Notes under the pieces: generated by a model
The model's database searches: none
Told to the model about the DNA's origin: nothing
Seen by the model: the letters and a program-made list of their open reading frames with translations, nothing else
NCBI GenBank assembly: GCA_027488815.1
Contig: JAIYAX010000026.1
Span: 203,812-267,811, forward strand
Direction of reading: 5' to 3'
Length of the DNA stretch: 64,000 bases
Source of the DNA: Cytophagaceae bacterium
GTDB lineage: Bacteria > Bacteroidota > Bacteroidia > Cytophagales > JAIYAX01
Program-made: the position numbers and the translations under genes
Shown here: positions 17,703 through 26,349 of the stretch, piece after piece
Position numbering within the stretch: the stretch's first letter is position 1
Layout: each line of letters starts with the position of its first letter

Positions 17703-18107
17703 ATGACAAAGCATAAATTCATCAAAGAGGTAGAGATTAGGTCTTCAGCACGCATGATCTATCCGCTGCTTTCTACTCCTTCAGGCCTTTCTCAATGGTT
17801 TTGTGAGCAGGTCAATTACACCCCGGACAAAAACCTTTCTTTCCTATGGGATGGTCAGCAGCATCTGGCCAACATCGTGGTGCAACGGGTCAACAAAATG
17901 ATCAAGTATGAATTTAAAAAGGATGAAAATATCCTGCATTCAGATGCAGACCCAAGTTATATTGAGTTTCAAATTGATAGCAACGATCTCACACAAACAA
18001 CTTTTCTCAAGGTAGTTGATTACTCTGAAAATGCCGACGAAGAGGACCTTGAAGAGCTTTGGGAAGATTTGATATACAAACTCAAAGAGTCTTTGGGAGT
18101 ATCCTGA
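17703..18107 (+). CDS. START/SRPBCC-like domain protein
   Basis: A 134-residue protein with the helix-grip pattern of the SRPBCC superfamily: an N-terminal strand (FIKEVEIRSSARMIYPLLSTP), a helix with LSQWFCEQV, a central sheet and a long C-terminal helix (EELWEDLIYKLKESLG). It resembles the Bacteroidota 'START-like domain' and AHSA1 families, which bind hydrophobic ligands or Hsp90-type partners. No signal peptide, so cytoplasmic. It precedes an LptF/G-type permease by 25 bases, hinting at a lipid-related role, which is only an inference from proximity. Confidence 0.75.
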   Translation: MTKHKFIKEVEIRSSARMIYPLLSTPSGLSQWFCEQVNYTPDKNLSFLWDGQQHLANIVVQRVNKMIKYEFKKDENILHSDADPSYIEFQIDSNDLTQTTFLKVVDYSENADEEDLEELWEDLIYKLKESLGVS

Positions 18108-18132
18108 CCTTCTTTTTCCACGGAGTAGTCCC

Positions 18133-19683
18133 ATGTTGAGAAAGATCGACAAGTTTATTCTGTCCAATTTTCTTGGGCCTTTTATCCTAACTTTTTTTGT
18201 AGTGGTTTTTATCTTTCTGGTGCAGCTCATGGTGGGCTATATGCAGGAATTTATCGGTAAAGACCTCAGCTTTGACATCTTCTTAAGGTTGATTTTCTTT
18301 TTCAGCCTGAACATAGTGCCAATGGCCTTGCCACTTTCCATTCTATTGGCCTCCCTCATCGCCTACGGAAATCTGGGGGAGCATTTTGAACTAACTGCGA
18401 TCAAAAGCAGCGGAATCTCCTTAGTCAGAACGATCAGGCCGATATTTATCTTAGTTTGTATACTGGTGCTGGGGTCATTTCTTTTCAACAACTATGTAGT
18501 GCCCAAAGCCAACCTGAAAGGCTATTCTTTGCTCTATGACATTAAGCAGACAAAGCCAGCTCTTGAGTTTAAGGAAGGTCTTTTTTACAACGGTCTCCCG
18601 GGTTTTTCCATCAAAGTAGGCAAAAAGTATCCGGATGGAATCACTCTTTGCGATATCATCATTTATGACCACACCCAGGGCATGGGAAATACCAAAGTCA
18701 TCATGGCCGACTCGGGCAAAATGTATGCAGTTTATAATGACCGATACCTTAAGTTAGAGCTTTTTAAAGGCCATTTCTACAATGAATCAGGTGAAACCCA
18801 GAGCCGATACGATGGTCGGGAACTCACCCGTACTGCTTTTTTTGAGTCAGAAATTCTGTTCAGTCTAGCTTCCTTTGACATGAATAAGACCGCCGAGGAG
18901 CTGTTTACTCACAACAGGGTGATGAAAAATGTACGTCAGTTAGGCGACGATGTTGACTCGATGCGTTCCATTTCTGTAGAGATTATTCACACGGCGGAGA
19001 GGCAATTGGCTCCATTTTATTTCTATATGTTTAAGCCTCTTCAATATAAACACAGGGTACTCGAAACAGACTTTTGGCTATATGGCCGACAGCCGGAAGT
19101 GCCACATGTGTATACCGTCAATCCTCGTCCGCCTTATGTGGATAAGCCTTTTAGTTCAAGAGAAGCCGCCAGGCTCGCCGGGAACCATCTGAAGGCAAAG
19201 TCCGATAGCGCTACGTCCATCGAAATACTCACCCGATCAACTAATGCCGCCCGAAATATCCGTGGATACCTTCAAAGCTATCAGGACAGGTTTGAGCACC
19301 TTCAACGTGAAGCCAATACTTTTGAGATCGAGCAAAAAAGAAAGTTCACGCAGGCAATCGCCATTTTTGTGATGTTTTTAATTGGGGCACCTTTGGGAGC
19401 CATCATTAAAAAGGGAGGACTCGGTTTCCCGGTTCTTATCTCGATCATCTTTTTCATCATTTTCTATGTCGTTACCCTTTTAACAGAAAAATATGCCAAA
19501 GAAGGCCTCATATCGGTGAGCTGGGGAATTTGGATAGCCAACATCATGTTATTTCCAGTAGGATTGTTTTTCTTGAAACAAGCCCGAAGCGACTCGCCCT
19601 TGTTTGATGCGGATTTTTATCTCATCAGTTGGCAACGACTTTTAAGTCGACTGAAGAGCAATAAAAAAAGTGAAGTACTTTGA
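18133..19683 (+). CDS. LptF/LptG-family permease (YjgP/YjgQ)
   Basis: A 516-residue membrane protein: three N-terminal helices (about 12-35, 48-75 and 95-120), a long periplasmic region (about 120-400) and three C-terminal helices (about 412-432, 440-460 and 470-490). MALPLSILLASLIAYGNL and IGAPLGAIIKKGGLGFPV are family hallmarks. With LptB this permease extracts lipopolysaccharide from the inner membrane. It is about 150 residues longer than the usual 360; the extra length lies in the periplasmic part after residue 250. Whether it acts as LptF or LptG is not decidable here. Confidence 0.88.
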   Translation: MLRKIDKFILSNFLGPFILTFFVVVFIFLVQLMVGYMQEFIGKDLSFDIFLRLIFFFSLNIVPMALPLSILLASLIAYGNLGEHFELTAIKSSGISLVRTIRPIFILVCILVLGSFLFNNYVVPKANLKGYSLLYDIKQTKPALEFKEGLFYNGLPGFSIKVGKKYPDGITLCDIIIYDHTQGMGNTKVIMADSGKMYAVYNDRYLKLELFKGHFYNESGETQSRYDGRELTRTAFFESEILFSLASFDMNKTAEELFTHNRVMKNVRQLGDDVDSMRSISVEIIHTAERQLAPFYFYMFKPLQYKHRVLETDFWLYGRQPEVPHVYTVNPRPPYVDKPFSSREAARLAGNHLKAKSDSATSIEILTRSTNAARNIRGYLQSYQDRFEHLQREANTFEIEQKRKFTQAIAIFVMFLIGAPLGAIIKKGGLGFPVLISIIFFIIFYVVTLLTEKYAKEGLISVSWGIWIANIMLFPVGLFFLKQARSDSPLFDADFYLISWQRLLSRLKSNKKSEVL

Positions 19684-19712
19684 ACAACAGGCGATAATAA
19701 TTCCTACTTTTG
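19680..19712 (+). promoter_or_regulatory. promoter of rpsO
   Basis: TTG at 19680-19682, 22 bases, TACTTTTG at 19705-19712 (perfect TAnnTTTG). The predicted start is near 19719, leaving a leader of about 21 bases before ATG 19740. Confidence 0.65.
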
Positions 19713-19739
19713 TGGTTCGAAAAAAATAAGCCGTCATAA

Positions 19740-20015
19740 ATGAATCTGACAAACGCAGCAAAAGAAACCATTTTTGCAAAAAACAGTCTGGTATCCAAAG
19801 CGACCGATACCGGTTCAGCGGAAAGCCAAATCGCCCTTTTTACGGAAAGAATAAATCACCTGACCTCTCATCTGCAGTCTCAGAAAAAGGACTACAGCTC
19901 CAGAATGGGATTGCTCAAGCTCGTAGGTAAAAGACGCAGACTTCTGGATCATTTGTACAAGACCGATATTGAGCGCTACAGGGCAATTATCGCCAAGCTC
20001 GAAATCAGAAAGTAA
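19740..20015 (+). CDS. rpsO: 30S ribosomal protein S15
   Basis: A 91-residue protein with the S15 core: [39 protein letters not shown] (both shown shortened to recognisable parts) and a final helix [13 protein letters not shown]. It binds the 16S rRNA central domain. It has its own promoter and is followed by a terminator-like hairpin before pnp, the conserved rpsO-pnp order seen across bacteria. Confidence 0.97.
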   Translation: MNLTNAAKETIFAKNSLVSKATDTGSAESQIALFTERINHLTSHLQSQKKDYSSRMGLLKLVGKRRRLLDHLYKTDIERYRAIIAKLEIRK

Positions 20016-20022
20016 TCATACT

Positions 20023-20056
20023 AAAGGAACTCCTGAGGTTCCTTTTCTCTTTTTTA
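20023..20056 (+). terminator. intrinsic terminator between rpsO and pnp
   Basis: AAAGGAAC (20023-20030), loop TCCTGAG, GTTCCTTT (20038-20045), then TCTCTTTTTT. Good stem and a slightly interrupted T tract. It may act as an attenuator, since pnp has no strong promoter of its own. Confidence 0.75.
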
Positions 20057-20092
20057 GTAAAGGCATTTGCCTCCACCTTATATTTTCTTTTT

Positions 20093-22222
20093 GTGAATAT
20101 CATCAATCAAATTATTGAACTTGGAGATGGCCGTACCATCTCAATAGAATCAGGCAAACTGGCTAAACAGGCGGATGGTTCTGCAGTAGTTCGAATGGGC
20201 AACACCATGTTGCTAGCTACGGTCGTTGCCAATAAAACGGCAAAGGATGGTGTGGACTTTCTTCCGCTTTCAGTTGACTATCAGGAGAAGTTCGCCTCCT
20301 CAGGAAAAATTCCGGGTGGCTTTTTCAAAAGAGAAGGCAAGCTATCTGACTATGAAATACTGGTGAGCCGGTTGGTTGACAGGGCCTTAAGACCAATGTT
20401 CCCGGATGATTTCCATGCAGATGTACAGGTAAGCATTACCTTAATTAGCTCTGACTCTCAGGTTTATCCTGACTCTTTGGCCGCATTAGCCGCTGCCTCC
20501 GCATTGGCTGTTTCAGACATCCCTTTCAACGGACCCATTTCTGAAGTCAGAGTAGCCAAGATAGAAGGCCAGTTCAAAGTGAACCCTTCGCCTGCTGAAC
20601 TAGAGAAAGCAAGCATTGACATGATGGTAGCTGCCAGCATGGACTCCATCAATATGGTGGAAGGCGAAATGAGCGAAGTAAGTGAGGAAGAGATGATTGA
20701 AGCTCTTTCCTTCGCACATGAAGCCATTAAGAAACAATGCAAAGCCTTGCAAGAGCTTACCCTTAAAGCAGGAAAAACGGAGAAAAGAGCGTACTCACAT
20801 GAAACCCATGATGAGGAATACCGTAAAAGACTTTTTAACGAGCTGTATCCTGCTGTTTATGCAGTAGCTACTGAAGGACTAGCCGACAAGCAGTTGCGTA
20901 AGGAGAAATTTTCAGCCGTAAAGGAAAGCTACCTTTCAAAACTCCAAGAAGGACACACAGAAAGCCTTTCGTTGTTTGAGCGGTACTTCCATGATATTGA
21001 GAAAAAAGCGGCCCGCAAAGCCATTCTGGACGAAGGAAAACGACTTGATGGACGCAAACTGAACGAAGTTAGACCTATTTGGTGCGAAGTTGACTATCTG
21101 CCTGGAGCACACGGATCAGCTGTGTTCACACGTGGTGAAACCCAATCTCTGACAAGCGTTACATTGGGTACCAAATTGGATGAACTTCAAATTGATGGAG
21201 CATTCATTTCAGGTTACCAGAAATTTATCCTGCATTACAATTTCCCCGGTTTTTCTACTGGTGAAGTAAAGCCAAACCGTGGACCGGGCAGGAGAGAAGT
21301 TGGTCATGGCAATCTTGCTTTAAGGGCTCTTAAACGAATGATTCCTGCTCACTCAGAGTTTCCTTATACCATCAGGGTTGTTTCAGATATTTTAGAATCA
21401 AACGGCTCAAGTTCAATGGCTACCGTTTGTGCGGGTACACTTTCCTTAATGGATGCCGGCGTCAAAATCAAATCTCCGGTTTCGGGAATAGCGATGGGTC
21501 TGATCTCTGATGAAGAAACAGGGAAGTATGCCATATTGTCTGACATCCTTGGAGACGAAGATCATTTAGGTGATATGGACTTTAAGGTAACAGGTACTGA
21601 AAAAGGAATTACCGCCTGCCAGATGGATATCAAAGTGAAAGGATTGAACAATGAAATCCTTTCAAAAGCGCTTCATCAGGCCAAAGAAAGCCGATTACAC
21701 ATTTTGAGAGAAATGCTCAAGACGCTTTCAACGCCTAAAGATGAACTCAAGCCACACGCACCAAGAGCTCATACCTTGACCATCGATAAAGAATATATCG
21801 GCGCAGTGATTGGCCCGGGCGGAAAAGTAATCCAGGAAATTCAGCGTGTCACCGGTGCTACCATCGTGATCGAGGAAGTGAATAACATGGGTGTCATCAA
21901 TGTATTTTCTGCCAATGGAGACTCTATGAAGGCCGCCCTGAATTGGATCAAAGGTATTGTTGCTGTTCCTGAAGTAGGCGAAGTTTACACCGGAAAAGTG
22001 AAGTCAATTATGCCATTTGGCGCATTCGTAGAGTTTATGCCAGGCAAAGACGGTCTTCTCCACATCTCTGAAATCAAGTGGGAAAGGCTTGAAAACATGG
22101 AAGGTGTGATGGAAGTAGGAGAGGAAGTGCAAGTAAAACTCATTGAAGTTGATAAGAAAACAGGCAAGTACAGGTTGTCACGAAAAGTGCTTCTTCCCAA
22201 GCCTGCTGAAAAAGTAGTATGA
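20093..22222 (+). CDS. pnp: polyribonucleotide nucleotidyltransferase (PNPase)
   Basis: A 709-residue protein with two RNase PH-like domains (about 1-230 and 300-560) separated by a helical domain, then a KH domain ([17 protein letters not shown], about 563-620) and an S1 domain ([15 protein letters not shown], about 632-700). It degrades RNA 3' to 5' by phosphorolysis. The second RNase PH domain keeps the catalytic acidic residues in [15 protein letters not shown]. The start is GTG at 20093, giving [14 protein letters not shown], which matches the family N-terminus. Confidence 0.96.
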   Translation: MNIINQIIELGDGRTISIESGKLAKQADGSAVVRMGNTMLLATVVANKTAKDGVDFLPLSVDYQEKFASSGKIPGGFFKREGKLSDYEILVSRLVDRALRPMFPDDFHADVQVSITLISSDSQVYPDSLAALAAASALAVSDIPFNGPISEVRVAKIEGQFKVNPSPAELEKASIDMMVAASMDSINMVEGEMSEVSEEEMIEALSFAHEAIKKQCKALQELTLKAGKTEKRAYSHETHDEEYRKRLFNELYPAVYAVATEGLADKQLRKEKFSAVKESYLSKLQEGHTESLSLFERYFHDIEKKAARKAILDEGKRLDGRKLNEVRPIWCEVDYLPGAHGSAVFTRGETQSLTSVTLGTKLDELQIDGAFISGYQKFILHYNFPGFSTGEVKPNRGPGRREVGHGNLALRALKRMIPAHSEFPYTIRVVSDILESNGSSSMATVCAGTLSLMDAGVKIKSPVSGIAMGLISDEETGKYAILSDILGDEDHLGDMDFKVTGTEKGITACQMDIKVKGLNNEILSKALHQAKESRLHILREMLKTLSTPKDELKPHAPRAHTLTIDKEYIGAVIGPGGKVIQEIQRVTGATIVIEEVNNMGVINVFSANGDSMKAALNWIKGIVAVPEVGEVYTGKVKSIMPFGAFVEFMPGKDGLLHISEIKWERLENMEGVMEVGEEVQVKLIEVDKKTGKYRLSRKVLLPKPAEKVV

Positions 22223-22283
22223 AACTTGCAGGGTAACTATTTCGTATAACTCAGGTTCTTAAAAAAATAATCAATCACATCGG

Positions 22284-23147
22284 ATGAGACAGCTCAAGAT
22301 AAGTAAGCAGATTACCAACCGTGAAAGCCAATCACTTGACAAGTATTTGCAGGAAATTGGCAAAGTAGATTTGCTTACCCCCGATGAAGAGGTGGAACTG
22401 GCCAAGCGTATCCGTGAAGGCGATCAATATGCCCTTGAAAAGCTTACGAAAGCCAATTTGCGCTTCGTTGTTTCTGTGGCCAAGCAATATCAAAATCAGG
22501 GTCTTTCTTTAGGTGACTTGATCAATGAGGGCAACCTCGGTTTGATTAAGGCTGCACAGCGTTTTGATGAAACCCGTGGTTTTAAATTCATCTCCTACGC
22601 CGTTTGGTGGATTCGTCAATCCATCCTGCAAGCCTTAGCCGAGCAGTCTAGAATTGTTCGTCTACCATTGAACAGGGTAGGTTCATTGAATAAAATTTCA
22701 AAGACTTTCTCAGAACTGGAGCAAAAGTTCGAGCGTGAACCCTCACCGGAAGAGTTAGCAGAAGTGCTGGAAGTTTCAACCTCTGAAGTTGTCGACACAC
22801 TCAAGATTTCTGGAAGGCACGTATCTATGGATGCTCCCTTTGTACAAGGAGAAGAAAACAGCCTGTTGGATGTACTGGAGAACGATGGTGAAGATACTCC
22901 AGACTCAGGTTTAATGACCGACTCGCTTCGTCGAGAAGTTCAAAGAGCACTTTCGACCCTTACTCAACGAGAGGCCGATGTGATCACCCTTTATTTCGGG
23001 CTGAACGGTGAGCACGCCATGACCCTGGAAGAAATCGGTGAGAAATTCAATCTGACACGAGAGCGAGTTAGGCAAATCAAAGAAAAAGCCATCAGGAGGT
23101 TAAGACATACTTCCCGTAGCAAAGCGCTCAAGCCCTATCTCGGTTAA
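22284..23147 (+). CDS. rpoD: primary RNA polymerase sigma factor, short Bacteroidota form
   Basis: A 287-residue sigma-70 protein. Region 1.2 begins at [13 protein letters not shown]; region 2 contains [22 protein letters not shown] and the -10-recognition helix [13 protein letters not shown]; region 3 follows; region 4 ends with [28 protein letters not shown] (parts shown). The acidic region 1.1 and the nonconserved insert of the proteobacterial RpoD are absent, as in other Bacteroidota. It is the housekeeping factor that should read the TAnnTTTG boxes found in this window. Confidence 0.95.
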   Translation: MRQLKISKQITNRESQSLDKYLQEIGKVDLLTPDEEVELAKRIREGDQYALEKLTKANLRFVVSVAKQYQNQGLSLGDLINEGNLGLIKAAQRFDETRGFKFISYAVWWIRQSILQALAEQSRIVRLPLNRVGSLNKISKTFSELEQKFEREPSPEELAEVLEVSTSEVVDTLKISGRHVSMDAPFVQGEENSLLDVLENDGEDTPDSGLMTDSLRREVQRALSTLTQREADVITLYFGLNGEHAMTLEEIGEKFNLTRERVRQIKEKAIRRLRHTSRSKALKPYLG

Positions 23148-23160
23148 TTTTAATCTTTTC

Positions 23161-23205
23161 AATTCAGGTCAGCAGGTCTTTACCCGCTGACCTGAATTTA
23201 TTTTA
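23161..23205 (+). terminator. intrinsic terminator of rpoD
   Basis: A perfect 13-base inverted repeat: AATTCAGGTCAGC (23161-23173) pairs with GCTGACCTGAATT (23186-23198), and after one mismatch GGT/ACC extends the stem inward. It is followed by a T-rich run (TATTTTATA). A very stable hairpin just after the rpoD stop. Confidence 0.8.
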
Positions 23206-23208
23206 TAC

Positions 23209-24270
23209 TTGAACGACAACAACTTGAATCTAAGGCTTTTAGTCTTAATTTTTCTTTTTATTTCCCTGGGTCTGAGTGCTCAGCAAAATCCGGCCAAGAA
23301 AAAGGGGGATTTTACGGAAATCAAAGTACCAGGCAGATTAAGCGTCTCAGATAGTCTGAGCCAAAAAGGAAAGAAAGTCAATAGTTCAACTGAAGAGTCT
23401 GACGAATACGAAGAGTTACTGGACTCCGAAGGTGAGCAGGAGGAGGAGTTTGAGTTGGATAAAGAACTTTCCATTGTAAGCGAAGATACCTTGAATCCAA
23501 GACTCGGCGAAGGAGGAATTGTGGAGGTTTCAGAAGAAATACTAGTAGACAGCAATTGGATAGAGGTTGCCTCCTATTATTCGATCTGGGATTCACGTAA
23601 AGTCAATCCCTACAAAATAGACCCCACCAAACGCAAGGACACCCTTTCCATCAAGTTATTTCAGCCAAATGTAAAGTATATGGGTTGGACCATGCCGGGC
23701 GAGAGCTTGTTTCCAACCTCAAGGTTTGGTCCAAGGCGAGGGCGCTACCACTATGGGATTGATTTGAGGGTAAGGGTTGGGGATACCATCCGTGCGGCCT
23801 TTGCCGGGATAGTTCGTATGGTTCAGGTAGACCGGAGGGGGTACGGCAAGTATGTGCTGGTCAGGCACTTTAATGGGTTGGAAACCTTGTATGGGCATCT
23901 GAGCAGGCAACTGGTTGCAGTCGGGCAGTACATCGATGCAGGTCACCCATTAGGCCTTGGAGGCTCTACCGGAAGAAGCACAGGACCTCATCTTCATTTC
24001 GAAGTTCGCTACGAAGGCAATCCAATTGATCCGGAGCTGATGTATGATTTCAGTCAGCAGTCTATCGTAACTGACGAATTTGAATTATTGCCGGAGCATT
24101 ATGAATATATACGAGAAATGCGCCGAGCCATCTACCACAGAGTTCGGTCCGGGGAAACACTGGGTCATATTGCCAGAAGGTATGGGGTACGAGTATCCAC
24201 CATTACCAGACTCAACCGAATAAACACCCGAACACTGCTCAGAGTGGGAAGAAAATTAAGGATCAGATAG
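23209..24270 (+). CDS. exported M23 peptidase with LysM domain
   Basis: A 353-residue protein. Signal peptide about 1-24 (LGLSAQQ), then an acidic low-complexity linker (about 60-110), then an M23 peptidase domain (about 155-285) with zinc ligands in HYGIDLR, GHLS and HLHFEV, and a C-terminal LysM motif (about 308-353). M23 enzymes cut peptidoglycan cross-links; the LysM part would hold it on the wall. The first start in the frame is TTG at 23209, which gives a plausible though slightly long signal. All catalytic residues are present, so it is probably active. Confidence 0.88.
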   Translation: MNDNNLNLRLLVLIFLFISLGLSAQQNPAKKKGDFTEIKVPGRLSVSDSLSQKGKKVNSSTEESDEYEELLDSEGEQEEEFELDKELSIVSEDTLNPRLGEGGIVEVSEEILVDSNWIEVASYYSIWDSRKVNPYKIDPTKRKDTLSIKLFQPNVKYMGWTMPGESLFPTSRFGPRRGRYHYGIDLRVRVGDTIRAAFAGIVRMVQVDRRGYGKYVLVRHFNGLETLYGHLSRQLVAVGQYIDAGHPLGLGGSTGRSTGPHLHFEVRYEGNPIDPELMYDFSQQSIVTDEFELLPEHYEYIREMRRAIYHRVRSGETLGHIARRYGVRVSTITRLNRINTRTLLRVGRKLRIR

Positions 24271-24311
24271 TTCCTTATTGCGATACTCAAGTCTATTCTC
24301 CATTTATTTGC

Positions 24312-25028
24312 ATGATGCTCTCCCCGCAGAAAGTTGATGTATTGGTTTTCGCTGCTCATCCTGATGATGCAGAGCTTTCCTGTGCGGGCACCATCATCAA
24401 ACATGTGAAGTTGGGCTACCGGGTAGCGATTGTTGATCTAACCCGTGGCGAAATGGGCACCAGAGGCACTCCAGAGTTGCGTTTGCAAGAGTCGGAAGCT
24501 GCTTCTAAGATTTTAGGTATCCACCACCGTGAAAATTTGGGACTTAGGGATGTTTTTTTCAATGTGGATGAGCATAATGCCATTGAAGTTGTCAAGTCCA
24601 TTAGAAAGTACCAACCCGATGTTATCCTGGCAAATGCAATTGACGATCGCCATCCGGATCATGGAAAAGCGGCGGAACTTGTTGAGAAAGCCTGGTTTTG
24701 GGCAGGATTGAGAAAAATTGAAACCGGACAGGCCCCATGGAGGTCAAGGAGGGTACTTCATTACATCCAGGACAGGTATTTACAACCCGATCTCATCATC
24801 GATATCACCGAAGACTGGCCAAAAGTAATGCTTGCCATTAAGGCCTTCAAAAGTCAGTTTTTTGACCCGAACAGCTCTGAGCCAAGCACTTACATTTCTT
24901 CGCCTGACTTCTTGAATTTTATTGAAAGCAGGGCCAGAGAGTTTGGTCGAATGATTGGAACCGGTTACGGGGACGGCTTTACCTTAAACTCCACACCGGG
25001 TATTCAGGAGTTAAATCAGCTTCTTTAA
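24312..25028 (+). CDS. bshB1: bacillithiol biosynthesis deacetylase BshB1
   Basis: A 238-residue LmbE/PIG-L-type zinc deacetylase with AAHPDDAELSCAG (about 14-26), TRGEMGTRGTP and HPDHGKA, the specific pattern of BshB1. It removes acetyl from GlcNAc-malate, the second step of bacillithiol synthesis. The other steps (bshA, bshC) are not in the window. Its stop TAA is directly followed by the stop of the convergent pdxH gene (TAATTA at 25026-25031). A second start codon follows at 24315. Its presence implies a bacillithiol-based thiol pool, relevant to the rhodanese and Msr genes. Confidence 0.92.
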   Translation: MMLSPQKVDVLVFAAHPDDAELSCAGTIIKHVKLGYRVAIVDLTRGEMGTRGTPELRLQESEAASKILGIHHRENLGLRDVFFNVDEHNAIEVVKSIRKYQPDVILANAIDDRHPDHGKAAELVEKAWFWAGLRKIETGQAPWRSRRVLHYIQDRYLQPDLIIDITEDWPKVMLAIKAFKSQFFDPNSSEPSTYISSPDFLNFIESRAREFGRMIGTGYGDGFTLNSTPGIQELNQLL

Positions 25029-25667
25029 TTAAGGGGCCAGGCGGCTGAGTTGCCAATGCCCATCCAGCATTTCATACAGAATACGGTCATGCAATCTGCT
25101 GGGGCGACCCTGCCAAAATTCAAAGGCTTCAGAAACAACCTCATAGCCACCCCAAAACTCCGGCCGTGGGATAGGCTCGTTTTTAAAATTGGCCTGAGTG
25201 TCTGAAATCAGCTTTTCAAGTTCAGCCCGGTCTTTTAATTTTTGACTCTGCGGAGAAGCCCAGGCACCGATCTGACTGTCAGGCGGCCTTGATTGAAAGT
25301 ACATATCTGAGTTTTCGACACTGGACTTATACACCTTTCCTTCGATCCTTACTTGTCTTTCCAGCTCAGCCCAGAAGAAATTCAGCGCTACATTGGCTCC
25401 GTCACCGAGCTCAGAGGCTTTTCTAGACCTATAGTTGGTAAAGAAACCCATCTTGCCTTCGTGAAGCACCCTAAGCAGCACAATCCTGGAAGAAGGCCTT
25501 CCTTCGGCGCTTACCGTGCTCAGGCACATAGCATGAGGCTCAAGCACCTCCGCCTTGATGGCCTCTTTTATCCACTTTTCCAATTGTGCAAAAGGGCTGG
25601 CATCCACATCGCATATATCAAGAGTGCTGGCTGAATACTCCTTACGCAGATTTCGGATTTCGTTCAT
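25029..25667 (-). CDS. pdxH: pyridoxamine 5'-phosphate oxidase
   Basis: A 212-residue FMN enzyme with the PdxH signatures: RIVLLRVLHEGKMGFFTNY, SRKASEL, FFWAELERQVRIEG, and the C-terminal EFWQGRPSRLHDRILY. It oxidises pyridoxine/pyridoxamine phosphate to pyridoxal phosphate. Length and both ends match the family. It is divergent from the YqgE gene and converges on bshB1 with no space between stops. Confidence 0.96.
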   Translation of the reverse strand: MNEIRNLRKEYSASTLDICDVDASPFAQLEKWIKEAIKAEVLEPHAMCLSTVSAEGRPSSRIVLLRVLHEGKMGFFTNYRSRKASELGDGANVALNFFWAELERQVRIEGKVYKSSVENSDMYFQSRPPDSQIGAWASPQSQKLKDRAELEKLISDTQANFKNEPIPRPEFWGGYEVVSEAFEFWQGRPSRLHDRILYEMLDGHWQLSRLAP

Positions 25668-25761
25668 GATGAGCGTACTAAAGGTTTTTAATAAAAAGCA
25701 CTAGGAGGTGAATAGGATTTGCTCACTATATTGCCATACAAAAGTACAACGCATCAGCCAC

Positions 25762-26325
25762 ATGAAAATGGATATTTCCATGGTGAAAAATGGAAGTCTT
25801 TTGGTCTCAGAGCCATTGATGCAGGACTCTAACTTCTCTCGTACCGTTATCCTCATGTGCGATCATCAGGAAGCCGGATCTTTTGGTTTTATTCTCAATC
25901 AGCCTTCCGAGATCTCATTATCAGATCTATCAGATGAATTCAGTGAAATCAACCTCAAACTGTTTATCGGTGGTCCTGTGGAGCAAAACACGTTACATTT
26001 CATTCATCGCTCAAATGAGCAGCTTAGTGAGTCCGTCCATCTGGGGGAGGGCTTGTATTGGGGAGGAGATATTGAACAGGTAAAAGAACGATTAGCTCTT
26101 GGTCTTGATAAGCCGGAGCAGTACCGTTTCTTTGTGGGATATTCGGGCTGGGGGCCTGATCAATTGAAAGAAGAAATCGAAAATGATTCATGGCTGGTAT
26201 TTAATGACAATCTTTCACTGGTCTTTAAAACAGAGCCATCGATGCTTTGGAAACAAGTATTATTAAATCAACACAAAGAATTCCATCCACTTGTCCATTA
26301 TCCTAAAGATCCAAGACTCAATTAA
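25762..26325 (+). CDS. YqgE/AlgH family protein (UPF0301)
   Basis: A 187-residue protein with the family motifs GSLLVSEPLMQDSNFSRTVIL, GSFGFILNQP, IGGPVEQNTLHFIH and GYSGWGPDQLKEEI. Despite wide distribution, the biochemical role is not established. The ATG at 25762 is chosen because family members begin a few residues before the GxLLVSxP motif; the longer frame adds an unlikely Cys/His-rich leader. Cytoplasmic. Confidence 0.92.
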   Translation: MKMDISMVKNGSLLVSEPLMQDSNFSRTVILMCDHQEAGSFGFILNQPSEISLSDLSDEFSEINLKLFIGGPVEQNTLHFIHRSNEQLSESVHLGEGLYWGGDIEQVKERLALGLDKPEQYRFFVGYSGWGPDQLKEEIENDSWLVFNDNLSLVFKTEPSMLWKQVLLNQHKEFHPLVHYPKDPRLN

Positions 26326-26333
26326 TACCTTTG
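26326..26333 (+). promoter_or_regulatory. -7 box upstream of the DUF349 gene
   Basis: TACCTTTG matches TAnnTTTG exactly, 16 bases before ATG 26350. It overlaps the end of the YqgE stop codon region. No correctly spaced TTG is seen, so this is half-site evidence only. Confidence 0.4.
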
Positions 26334-26349
26334 TACATATCCATTCAGC